Shown piece by piece: positions 1 to 7,294 of a stretch of DNA of 8,803 nt; position 1 is the stretch's first letter; each line of letters starts with the position of its first letter. The stretch comes from Verrucomicrobia bacterium UBA673 (GTDB lineage: Bacteria; Verrucomicrobiota; Verrucomicrobiia; Limisphaerales; UBA1096), in assembly GCA_002299785.1 (NCBI GenBank), contig DBNL01000121.1, positions 1 through 8,803 of the forward strand, written 5' to 3'. A program made the translations under genes and the position numbers. The notes under the pieces are model-generated. The model made no database searches. It was not told where the DNA came from and saw only the letters and a program-made list of their open reading frames with translations.

Positions 1-1
1 G

Positions 2-3000
2 TACCAGTGGAGTTTTAACGGCGAGGTGATCGACGGTGCCACCGCCGCCACGGTCGACTTGGGTGTGATGACGCCGGATAAAGAGGGCGCTTACTCGGTT
101 AACATTCGTACCGCCATCGGCGAGGCCACTTCCGAGTCGACCGCGCTTGAGTGGCTGATATTCGATGAGCCGGAATTTTTCAACGTCAACCTCACCGAGT
201 CGCAGCTTGGTTTTCAGGTGCGCGGACATCGCTGGACAACCAACGCGTTTGAGTACTCGGGAGACCTGCGGAACTGGAAGCTGCTTACAAAGGCCGGCAA
301 GGCGGACGAAATGTTCAACGCTTCCGGCGAAAAAAGCAAAGTGGTCAACCGGCCCGGCGGGTTGAATACGCTGTTTTTCCGTGCGCTGCTAAAGACAGAG
401 AAATACTCGAAAAATGCTATCGGATTCGTGCGGGTGACATATCCCAAGGGCACGTCGCTCATCGCCAACCCGCTTGACCGCGAGGAAGGCAACACGGTGG
501 CAAACTTGTTTGCCTCACTGCCGGACGGTAGTAGCCTGGCCAAGCTCGACGAGGCGACCGGAGAGTTGGTGGTGAACGTGCTTGAGGGCGGCGTGTGGGG
601 CAATCCTGCTATGACGCTCGATCCCGGTGAGGGGGCTGTGCTGGACAACGCCGGAGAGGGGCAGATTACGGTTGAATATTTTGGAGTGGCGTTGCAGGGC
701 GACCTCGCCTCGGCCATCCCGGCAACCGCGGCGTTTCGCAGCGCGCTGACACCGGTCGAGGGCGGTGTCACGACCATGCTTGGCCTTCCAACGGCCGACG
801 GACTGCAGGTGCAGTTATTCGACAACGAGACTGGCTCGTACGTCACCCACACATTCACGAATGATGCATGGCAACCGAGCGAACCGGTCATCGCGTTTGG
901 CCAAGCGTTCCGCGTCATCTCCGGCACGGCGTTCGAGTGGCAGCAGCCAATCGCGTACAACGAGATTATTTTGCCCAAGGTTACGACGCAGCCGCAGGAT
1001 GAAGTAGTCACGAGCGGCTCATGGCTTGCGCTATCCGTGCGAGGCAAGGGCGATCCGCTCGACTACCAATGGTACTTCAACGGCGCGGCGATCGACAGCG
1101 CAACGCGCAACGCACTGGCATTCGAGGAGGCGCTGGAAGCCAACGCTGGCCAGTATACCGTTAAGCTCACCAACCGCTTCGGCGCGGCCACCAGTTTGCC
1201 GGCAACCGTGGCGGTGCATTACGTCATCAACCGGGCCACCACCGGGGCGGGTCGCATTGTGCTCGACCCGTTGCAGGACCATTACGCCCCGGGAACGCAA
1301 GTCACCCTCACCGGGGTGCCGGAGGAGGGCTACTCTTTCGCAAGCTGGGGAGGTGATACCAGCGGCGGCACGGCGCAAACCACCGTCACCATCGATAAGC
1401 ACTTGACAGTGACCGCTGATTTTTCACGTGATTACATAATGCCGACGCTGAGCGATTCGCACTTTCGGACGGACGGAATTTTTCAGTTTACCGTTGTGGC
1501 CGAGCCGGGTGTGGAGAACAACATTCAGTACAGTTTTGACCTTGAGAACTGGGTCGATTACCGCACTGATATCAACCCTGGCGAACTGTATATTCCAGTG
1601 ATCCCGCCGGTCGGCGTGAAGGGCATGTACTTCCGCGTGCTCGTGACAAGCAAGGGCTATTCGGACAACATCGTCGGCTTCCATCTGCTTGATATCCCCA
1701 CAGGCAAATCATTGTTGTCCAACCCATTGGCTAAGGGCGATAACACGCTCGCCACCCTGCTGCCCGACGGCCCGGCCAAGCTGACGGTCTCGACTTGGGA
1801 TGGTGATTCCGGCTTTTGGAAGGCGAGCACGTTCGACGACGCATGGAGCGACGCAGGACTCGTGGTTGCGCCGGGACAGGCGGCGATGTTCGATAACAAC
1901 ACAGGTTCGGCGCTGACGCTGCAATTCACCGGTTCAGTCGTGCAGGGCAGGCTCGCGTCGCCGCTACCAAGCGGTGTGACGTACCACGCCGCTACGTTGC
2001 CGGTCGGCGGCGGCTTGGCCACGGACTTCGGCTTTCCGGTGGTGAACGGGCTAAAGGTGAGCCTGCTCGAAAACTCAACCGGCGACTGGGTGACATCTAC
2101 TTTCTCCGGTGGCGTATGGAGCCCGGGCGAACCGAACTTGGCCGCCGCGCAGGGTTTCCGTGTGACGGCCAATGCATCGACGAGTTGGAACCGCAACATT
2201 AACCTCAATTTGCAGGGCACGCCGAAGATTGCCACGCAGCCTGTCGGCGCAATCCGCATTGCCGGGCAGCTGGTCTCTTTCAGTGTCGAGGCCACCGGTA
2301 CACCGCTAGAGTATCAGTGGCGATTCAACGGGTTGAACATCGCAGGAGCCAATGCTGCGACGCTTGAATTGACTGATGTGCAACAGGCCAACGCGGGCAG
2401 CTACTCTGTGTACATCAAGAATCCGTTTGGCAGCATCCTCAGTGACGCAGCCAGCTTGGTGGTGCATTACACGCTGGACGTCGCCGGCTCAGGAAGGGGC
2501 GTGGTCACTCACACGCCGGAGCTGGTGTCGTATCCGAACACGGCGCGTGTCGTACTCAATGCCACCCCGAGCAAAGGCTACGTCTTCACTAACTGGAGCG
2601 GCGCAGCCAGTGGAGCGGCCAATCCGTTGGCAGTCACTATGGACGCCAACAAGTCGATCACCGGTTTGTTCACTCGTGATGTCGTGCCGCCGGAATATCG
2701 GAGCGTGGAGATCAACACTGCGGGTCAACTCGAGTGGGTGCAGGTTGCCCGGGCCGGCAAAAAGTTGACCTCCGACTACTCGCTGGATTTGCTGAACTGG
2801 AAAGAGTTCACCAGCGACAGCAGTGCTTCCGGCGAAATGCGTGTTCCGTTCAACCGACCGCAGGGCGTCAACAATTTATTTATCCGGACGTGGGAGGAGG
2901 ACACCGGCTATGCGGCACGTGCAATCGGCTATGTGACGCTGACACTGCCGCAGGGCAAGTCATTAATTTCCAGCCCATTGGCCAACGGTGGAAACCGTGT

Positions 3001-6000
3001 TTCCGATATTTTGCCAAGTGTCCCGACCGGCAGTACGCTGGCCAAGCTTAATTCGGCCACCGGCAATTGGGTGACCAACACATTCACCGGTGGGTGGAGT
3101 CAGCCCGGCATGACGCTCGCCCCGGGCGAGGGCGCAGTGCTCGACAACAAGGGCGACGCTTTCAGCGTCTTACTGACCGGCTTCACGCCGTGGCAAAAAA
3201 CATCGCTGTCCATCCCGGCGGGCGACTCGGTCGTGTCGCCGGTCTTGGCCAAGGGCGGACTACTGAGTAGCCGGCTTGGCCTGCCGCTTGCCGAGGGGCT
3301 TGTCGTGAAATTGCTTAACAACGGCACAGGCAAGTACGACACGTATACTGTCTTGAACGACGCATGGTCGCCGAGCGAGCCGGTCATTGCGCTTGGCCAA
3401 GCGTTCCTCGTCATTGCCCCAAGCGCGTTCTCATGGAACCACGACCCGACACTGCCGCAGATTACCGTACAGCCGACGGACGCGCAGGTGTTGTCCGGCG
3501 GCAAGGTCGGCTTCATCGTTAAGGCCGTCGGCGAGCCGCTGGCTTACAAGTGGCTGTTCGACGGCAAGCCGATCGCCGGGGCGACGGCGTCGGCGATTCA
3601 GATTCCGGTGGTGGATCTCGCCAACGCCGGCCGTTACTCGGTGGTGGTCAGCAACGGCTTTGGCAAGGCCATCAGCGAGTCGGCACGGCTCGATATTTAT
3701 TACCAGCTCAAGCTGGCCTTAGAGGGTCGCGGCGGTATTGAGGTTGATCCCGAGAAATCTGTTTTCTTCGCCGGTAGCAAGGCAACTTTGTCCGCTTCGC
3801 CGGTAACCGGTTACTCATGGATGCACTGGAGCGGTGACGCGTCGAGCAGTGATGAGACAATCACCGTGACGATGGATGCGCACAAGACGATCACTGCGAA
3901 CTTCAGCCGCGATTACATTCTGCCGGATCTCAGCGATGCGGGCTTCGACAGCAAGGGTCGGTTCATCTTCCTGCTCTCAAGTGAGCCGGGTGCGAACTGT
4001 GAGATACAGGGCTCCACCGACGGGATTCGCTGGTACAAGCTCGGCGGTTATCAGAACAAGAACGGGCTGGTGCGCATCCCAATGGCTTACAACACTGGTG
4101 TGGAGAAACAGTTTGTGCGCGTATTGGTGGTGGATGAGCTGGCCCCGGGCCGTCTCGCCGGTCATTCGATCAACGCTGTTGGTTACGTCAATCTCGAGAT
4201 CGCGCCGGGCCAGTCGCTTTACCATGTGCCACTCTCGTTGAGCGGCAGTAAGACTGTCGCCGCGCTGTTCCAAGGCGCGGCCAAAGGCTCGAAAGTGGCC
4301 ATCCTCAATTCAGAAACCGGCGAGTGGGCAGAGGGCGAACTTGGTGATACCTGGAGCAACGGCGCAGTCGAGCTTGACCAAGGGAGCATTTTCAAGTTCA
4401 CCAATCCGGACACTAAGGTGTTTCGTGTAGTGTTTGTCGGCTCGTACCCTGGGCAAGGTACTGAGGTGAGCCTGGCTAAGGGTGCGGTGTACTTTGGCTA
4501 TCCGGCGCCGCTATCCGGCGTGGTCGGATACGATTTAAAATTCCCCGCGTCTGCTCCGGCTGACACTAAGCTTGGCTTGCTGCAGGCCGACGGTGAAACC
4601 GCCTGGCACACGTACGATGGGGCGGGCTGGAGTCCAAGCGAGCCGAGCCTCTCGACCATGCAGGCTGTGCAGTTGGAGTTACCCGCCGATCTCGCGTGGG
4701 CGACTCACGGGATGCCGGACTTTAACAGCAAACCGAAGCTGCGGTCCATAAATGGAGCCGGCACTTATCTGGCCGGAAAGGAAACACTTTTGATTGGGCT
4801 GGATACCGTTGGGTCGCCGATGACGATTCAGTGGACCAAGGACAACAAGCCGATCACTGGCGCGACCCAGAGTTCGTTGCAGTTGGTGAATCTTACCCCG
4901 AGTCATGCTGGGCGTTATGCCGTGATGCTGCGCAACGCATTTGGTATCGAGAACACCAACCCGGTCGAGGTCAACGTCCACTTTACCCTCACTGCCACCG
5001 TCGAGGGCGAGGGCGCAATCGAGGTCAATCCGAGTTTGGCAACCTACCCGCCCGGCACCACCGTCACCCTCATAGCCAGGCCGGGTGAAGGTCTGGGTTT
5101 TGAAGAGTGGGAAGGCGACGTCAGCGGCTCGGCCGAGTCGGTCACGCTAGTGATGGACGACCACAAGTCTGTTTCTATTCGTTATCTCAGCGACAACCAA
5201 CCGCCGACGGTGGCAATCACCTCGCCGAAAAATGGCCGGTTCTTCAGTGCGCCGAGTGACGTCGAGATCACGCTCGATGCCGCAGACGTCGACGGCTCTA
5301 TCACGCATGTGTTGTATGAGAGCAAACTGCTGGATGCCGCCGAGTGGGTTGCGCTTGGCCAGGCGGACTCTGCCACTGCGCCGTTCACGTGGGAGGGTGC
5401 GAGAGAGGGGGTGTACGAGATTCGCGCCTCAGTCACAGACAACCGGGGTGGCAAGACTGAGTCGGCCCCAATTCAGATCACCCTCACCACTGGAAACCTT
5501 CCGCCGGTGATTGTTAGCACCTCGCCGTCCGCAGGCGACTTCGTGCCGGTTCCCGGCAAGTTCACCTTCACTGTCGTGGCGTACGATCCCGATGGCGAGA
5601 TCAAGTCGATCAAGATAAACGAGGGATATACATTTACAAAAGCGAATGGCCCGACTTACTGGACCGAGAACAACGAGGGCCAAACAGTGCTGACCGATAT
5701 TCGATGGGAAGGCGGTGCTTATTCTAAATCCACTCCGACGTTATTTACGGTGGACGTCGGGGATGACAAAGACAAAATCACTACCAAGAAGGTGCGCTTC
5801 ACCGTCAACCACCCGCCTATGATTGAGCTGACCTCGCCGAAGAACGGTGCGGAGTTCGTCTCCCCTGCGACTATCGCGTTGGCTGCCACTGCGTCCGATA
5901 ACACCGCGGATGGAGCATTGCGTAAGGTGGAATTCTTCGCCAACGGCAAAACGCTGGGGGCCGCGTCCAAGGCCCCATTCGAGATCCCTTGGGCCGGCGC

Positions 6001-7294
6001 CGATGCGGGGGACTACGAAATTACCGCGTCGGTGACCGATTACCATAACCAAGTCGTCACGACACCGCCGGTCAGCATCACCGTGTCCCAGGGTGCCGCT
6101 ATCACCCTGACCGAGCCGGTGGCAGACATCGCTTTCGAGCCGGGCGGGACGGTTCGGCTGGCGGCCACCGTGACGCCCGGCGCTGCCACCATCACCAAGA
6201 TTGAGTTTTTCAAGAACGACCGATTGATCGGCGTCGACACTGAGGTGCCGTACGAGCTTGACTGGACCGAGCCGGAGACCGGCCTGTACCGGGTTTCCGC
6301 CACGGCGACGGATGCCAAGGGAGGCGCGGCGATTTCCGGCTCCGTTGAGGTGGCCGTGTTTGACAGCGCATCGCTCCCAGCGCTTGGCCTGCGGCTGTGG
6401 CTGGACGGGAGTGGCATCGCGCAGGAGGGAGGCAAGGTGAGCGCTTGGGAGGATCGTACCCCGTTTGGTCACGACGTGAGGCAGTTGGAAGCTGATCGGC
6501 AGCCGACTTTTCACAGTGAGGGTGTCAATGGGAAACCAGCGGTTATTTTTGACGGATTGGATGATGTGCTTGGTGTGATGGTGAACGGGGCTAGGTTGTT
6601 GAGCAGTGATGCGGCGAGTCTCTTCATTGTGATGAAGCAGGACAGGGCGAGCGCCAAAAACGCGCTGCTCGGCTGGGAATCGAACAGCCACCTCAACCAC
6701 CTGGATCTGTTATTTACATATAACGACCAGTTGCTGTTCGACTACGGTAATGTCTCGGCTGGGGGCCGCATCTTGGCTGCACAACCGGAGAGCTGGGATG
6801 ACCTGTGGAACCTGGTAGAGGTGTACCGCACGGGCGAAAGCGGCCTGGTGACAGTCGCGGGCAAGCCAGTGTTCAGCGACACATTTGCCGGTGAACTTGA
6901 TGTTGAAGTCGATGGCGCGCTGACACTGGGAGGCGTCGGGGGCCTACATTTCGGCGGAGCGGTTGCCGAGGTGCTGGTGTACAACCGAGCGCTTGGCGTC
7001 GGCGAGCGTGAATCCGTGGTTCAGTACCTTGGAGTGAAGTATGGATTCATCGAGGACGTGACACCGGACGACCCGAATGCGCCCACGCTCAGTGCGGGCC
7101 AGTTGGCACCCGATGACAAGTTCCGCTTCCTCGTTACCGGCGATAAGGGCGGCAAGGTGGTGCTGCAGTTCTCCGAGAACCTCGACAAGTGGATCGACAT
7201 GCAAACTTACGCTAACGAGAGTGGCCAGTTGTGGATCAACATCAATCGTGGCGCGGACGCCGGTCGGCTATTTTTCCGCGTACGCACCGAGTGA
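2..7294 (+). CDS. Giant secreted/surface multidomain protein with Ig-like, InlB-type and LamG-like domains (5' partial)
   Basis: Open from the window edge to TGA at 7292-7294, giving 2,430 visible residues. The first codons already read YQWSFNG, the middle of an Ig-like domain, so the true start and any signal peptide lie upstream; the in-frame GTG at 26 is not a start. Domain order by residue: Ig1 end 1-52; C1 53-322; Ig2 323-407; InlB1 408-478; C2 479-739; Ig3 740-823; InlB2 824-894; C3 895-1152; Ig4 1153-1234; InlB3 1235-1305; C4 1306-1570; Ig5 1571-1661; InlB4 1662-1732; four bacterial Ig/cadherin-like domains 1733-2126; LamG-like 2127-2349; terminal beta-domain 2350-2430. I find only one cysteine (in C4) and no catalytic motif, consistent with an extracytoplasmic binding scaffold. 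There is no LPXTG, PEP-CTERM or autotransporter barrel at the C-terminus, so the export route is not visible. Function in adhesion or carbohydrate contact is inferred from domain types only. Confidence 0.93.
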   Translation, partial: YQWSFNGEVIDGATAATVDLGVMTPDKEGAYSVNIRTAIGEATSESTALEWLIFDEPEFFNVNLTESQLGFQVRGHRWTTNAFEYSGDLRNWKLLTKAGKADEMFNASGEKSKVVNRPGGLNTLFFRALLKTEKYSKNAIGFVRVTYPKGTSLIANPLDREEGNTVANLFASLPDGSSLAKLDEATGELVVNVLEGGVWGNPAMTLDPGEGAVLDNAGEGQITVEYFGVALQGDLASAIPATAAFRSALTPVEGGVTTMLGLPTADGLQVQLFDNETGSYVTHTFTNDAWQPSEPVIAFGQAFRVISGTAFEWQQPIAYNEIILPKVTTQPQDEVVTSGSWLALSVRGKGDPLDYQWYFNGAAIDSATRNALAFEEALEANAGQYTVKLTNRFGAATSLPATVAVHYVINRATTGAGRIVLDPLQDHYAPGTQVTLTGVPEEGYSFASWGGDTSGGTAQTTVTIDKHLTVTADFSRDYIMPTLSDSHFRTDGIFQFTVVAEPGVENNIQYSFDLENWVDYRTDINPGELYIPVIPPVGVKGMYFRVLVTSKGYSDNIVGFHLLDIPTGKSLLSNPLAKGDNTLATLLPDGPAKLTVSTWDGDSGFWKASTFDDAWSDAGLVVAPGQAAMFDNNTGSALTLQFTGSVVQGRLASPLPSGVTYHAATLPVGGGLATDFGFPVVNGLKVSLLENSTGDWVTSTFSGGVWSPGEPNLAAAQGFRVTANASTSWNRNINLNLQGTPKIATQPVGAIRIAGQLVSFSVEATGTPLEYQWRFNGLNIAGANAATLELTDVQQANAGSYSVYIKNPFGSILSDAASLVVHYTLDVAGSGRGVVTHTPELVSYPNTARVVLNATPSKGYVFTNWSGAASGAANPLAVTMDANKSITGLFTRDVVPPEYRSVEINTAGQLEWVQVARAGKKLTSDYSLDLLNWKEFTSDSSASGEMRVPFNRPQGVNNLFIRTWEEDTGYAARAIGYVTLTLPQGKSLISSPLANGGNRVSDILPSVPTGSTLAKLNSATGNWVTNTFTGGWSQPGMTLAPGEGAVLDNKGDAFSVLLTGFTPWQKTSLSIPAGDSVVSPVLAKGGLLSSRLGLPLAEGLVVKLLNNGTGKYDTYTVLNDAWSPSEPVIALGQAFLVIAPSAFSWNHDPTLPQITVQPTDAQVLSGGKVGFIVKAVGEPLAYKWLFDGKPIAGATASAIQIPVVDLANAGRYSVVVSNGFGKAISESARLDIYYQLKLALEGRGGIEVDPEKSVFFAGSKATLSASPVTGYSWMHWSGDASSSDETITVTMDAHKTITANFSRDYILPDLSDAGFDSKGRFIFLLSSEPGANCEIQGSTDGIRWYKLGGYQNKNGLVRIPMAYNTGVEKQFVRVLVVDELAPGRLAGHSINAVGYVNLEIAPGQSLYHVPLSLSGSKTVAALFQGAAKGSKVAILNSETGEWAEGELGDTWSNGAVELDQGSIFKFTNPDTKVFRVVFVGSYPGQGTEVSLAKGAVYFGYPAPLSGVVGYDLKFPASAPADTKLGLLQADGETAWHTYDGAGWSPSEPSLSTMQAVQLELPADLAWATHGMPDFNSKPKLRSINGAGTYLAGKETLLIGLDTVGSPMTIQWTKDNKPITGATQSSLQLVNLTPSHAGRYAVMLRNAFGIENTNPVEVNVHFTLTATVEGEGAIEVNPSLATYPPGTTVTLIARPGEGLGFEEWEGDVSGSAESVTLVMDDHKSVSIRYLSDNQPPTVAITSPKNGRFFSAPSDVEITLDAADVDGSITHVLYESKLLDAAEWVALGQADSATAPFTWEGAREGVYEIRASVTDNRGGKTESAPIQITLTTGNLPPVIVSTSPSAGDFVPVPGKFTFTVVAYDPDGEIKSIKINEGYTFTKANGPTYWTENNEGQTVLTDIRWEGGAYSKSTPTLFTVDVGDDKDKITTKKVRFTVNHPPMIELTSPKNGAEFVSPATIALAATASDNTADGALRKVEFFANGKTLGAASKAPFEIPWAGADAGDYEITASVTDYHNQVVTTPPVSITVSQGAAITLTEPVADIAFEPGGTVRLAATVTPGAATITKIEFFKNDRLIGVDTEVPYELDWTEPETGLYRVSATATDAKGGAAISGSVEVAVFDSASLPALGLRLWLDGSGIAQEGGKVSAWEDRTPFGHDVRQLEADRQPTFHSEGVNGKPAVIFDGLDDVLGVMVNGARLLSSDAASLFIVMKQDRASAKNALLGWESNSHLNHLDLLFTYNDQLLFDYGNVSAGGRILAAQPESWDDLWNLVEVYRTGESGLVTVAGKPVFSDTFAGELDVEVDGALTLGGVGGLHFGGAVAEVLVYNRALGVGERESVVQYLGVKYGFIEDVTPDDPNAPTLSAGQLAPDDKFRFLVTGDKGGKVVLQFSENLDKWIDMQTYANESGQLWININRGADAGRLFFRVRTE
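158..967 (+). repeat. Module C copy 1 (C1), joined directly to Ig1
   Basis: Residues 53-322 of the giant protein. The first part is a beta-domain with a DLRNWK core and NRPGGLNTLFFRA. It is followed by two related halves: the first has SLIANPL, ATGELV and LDPGEGAVLDN; the second has GLPTADGL, NETGSY, AWQPSEPVIAFGQAF and a closing FEW. Unlike copies 2-4, it follows the Ig domain with no InlB-type repeat in between (the Ig ends at STALEW, then the module begins). It is closest to C3: nucleotides 860-922 match 3356-3418 at 52 of 63 positions by hand alignment with no gaps. Domain boundaries are judged by eye. Confidence 0.85.
968..2218 (+). repeat. Composite repeat unit 2: Ig2 - InlB-type repeat 1 - module C2
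   Basis: Ig2 (968-1222) shows the Verrucomicrobia-style bacterial Ig pattern: TTQP near the start, DYQWYFNGAAI, then NAGQYTVKLTNRFG and a closing VHY. The InlB-type B repeat (1223-1435) shows GAGRIVLDP, YAPGTQVTLT, GYSFASWGGD and a closing ADFSRDY, the usual pattern of divergent InlB B-repeats in secreted bacterial proteins. C2 (1436-2218) starts MPTLSD, has SFDLENW and MYFRVLV, then two halves with SLLSNPL, VVAPGQAAMFDN, STGDWV and VWSPGEP. Each piece is a beta-rich spacer or binding domain; no enzymatic residues are apparent. Confidence 0.85.
2219..3457 (+). repeat. Composite repeat unit 3: Ig3 - InlB-type repeat 2 - module C3
   Basis: Ig3 (2219-2470) has EYQWRFNGLNIAGAN, NAGSYSVYIKNPFG and a VVHY end. 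InlB-type repeat 2 (2471-2683) has GRGVVTHTP, GYVFTNWSGAASG, MDANKSITGLFTRD. C3 (2684-3457) begins PPEYRS rather than the PxLSD start of C2 and C4, then has SLDLLNWKEF, ASGEM, NRPQGVNNLFIR, SLISSPL, TGNWVTNTF, MTLAPGEGAVLDN, GTGKYDTYT and AWSPSEPVIALGQAF. The MTLxPGEGAVLDN and WxPSEPVIAxGQAF strings are shared with C1 and are absent or altered in C2 and C4. Confidence 0.85.
3458..4711 (+). repeat. Composite repeat unit 4: Ig4 - InlB-type repeat 3 - module C4
   Basis: Ig4 (3458-3703) has AYKWLFDGKPIAGAT, NAGRYSVVVSNGFG and a DIYY end. InlB-type repeat 3 (3704-3916) has GRGGIEVDP, GYSWMHWSGDASS and MDAHKTITANFSRDY. C4 (3917-4711) starts LPDLSDAGF, like C2, but is the most divergent copy: STDGIRW replaces SxDLxNW, an extra loop (ELAPGRLAGHS) follows the VRVLV strand, LDQGSIFKF replaces LxPGEGAVLDN, and STMQAVQLEL replaces GQAFRV. 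It holds the only cysteine I find in the protein (GANCEIQ). The changes suggest relaxed constraint or a different contact surface in this copy. Confidence 0.82.
4712..5197 (+). repeat. Ig5 - InlB-type repeat 4, a unit without module C
   Basis: Residues 1571-1732. Ig5 (4712-4984) is weaker than its siblings: TIQWTKDNKPITGAT, then SHAGRYAVMLRNAFG and a VNVHF end. InlB-type repeat 4 (4985-5197) has GEGAIEVNP, YPPGTTVTLIARP, GFEEWEGDVSG and MDDHKSVSIRY. The unit stops there; instead of module C the chain runs into bacterial Ig/cadherin-like domains at QPPTVAITSP. This marks the change from the composite-repeat part of the protein to its C-terminal part. Confidence 0.8.
5198..6379 (+). repeat. Four tandem bacterial Ig/cadherin-like domains in the giant protein
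   Basis: Residues 1733-2126, roughly 95-105 residues each: 5198-5497, 5498-5809, 5810-6094 and 6095-6379. The first and third begin PPxxxxTSPKNG and the second begins PPVIVSTSPSAG; the fourth begins ITLTEPVADI. Internal features are typical of Big_9/Ig_17-type domains: VEFFANGKTLG and IEFFKNDRLIG strands, then Y.I.ASVTD / YRVSATATD near the end. The first two carry DVDGSI and DPDGEI, acidic turns like those that bind calcium in cadherin-like domains; calcium binding is inference. The second is atypical, with a longer insert around 5620-5720. They probably act as a rigid stalk. Confidence 0.83.
6380..7048 (+). other. LamG/concanavalin A-like domain of the giant protein
   Basis: Residues 2127-2349. 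The sequence follows the pattern of LamG-like (Laminin_G_3 type) domains in secreted bacterial proteins: LRLWLDGSGI at the start, VSAWEDRTPFGHDVRQ, then NGKPAVIFDGLDD, a central stretch with SLFIVMKQ and LLGWES, and a final strand AEVLVYNRAL followed by the helix-like ERESVVQYLGVKYGF. Domains of this type form a jelly-roll fold and often bind glycans or proteins. No catalytic pair of a glycosidase is recognisable, so a binding role is more likely than hydrolysis. The ligand cannot be told from sequence. Confidence 0.8.
7049..7291 (+). other. C-terminal lone beta-domain related to the first part of module C
   Basis: Residues 2350-2430. After a short acidic linker (DVTPDDPNAP) the chain reads PTLS, then FRFLVTGD, LQFSENLDKWIDM, NESGQLWINI and finally FFRVRTE before the stop. 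This matches the first 70 or so residues of C2 and C4 (PTLSD, FQFTVV, YSFDLENWVDY, NPGELYIP, MYFRVLV). Domains ending in an FxRxR strand are, from general knowledge, common at the C-termini of secreted proteins of Verrucomicrobia. Here the same fold is also used internally, so it may be a capping domain rather than a sorting signal. Confidence 0.7.

Noticed and set aside
26..28. GTG as the start of the giant gene
   Set aside because: Eight in-frame codons before it read YQWSFNGE, the conserved core of the Ig-like domain, so the gene runs in from upstream.
214..1047. 277-codon open frame on the minus strand
   Set aside because: Antisense to module C1 and Ig2, with a Ser/Pro-rich product typical of the reverse complement of this codon usage and no start context.
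158..5197. Repeats read as a mobile element or phage tail-fibre array
   Set aside because: No transposase, integrase, terminal repeats or phage genes are present. The repeats are in-frame protein domains, mostly diverged at the DNA level.
5741..6700. 319-codon open frame on the minus strand
   Set aside because: It lies antisense to well-recognised bacterial Ig-like and LamG-like domains. Its product is rich in Arg, His and Gly with no domain pattern, as expected for an antisense shadow in GC-rich DNA.
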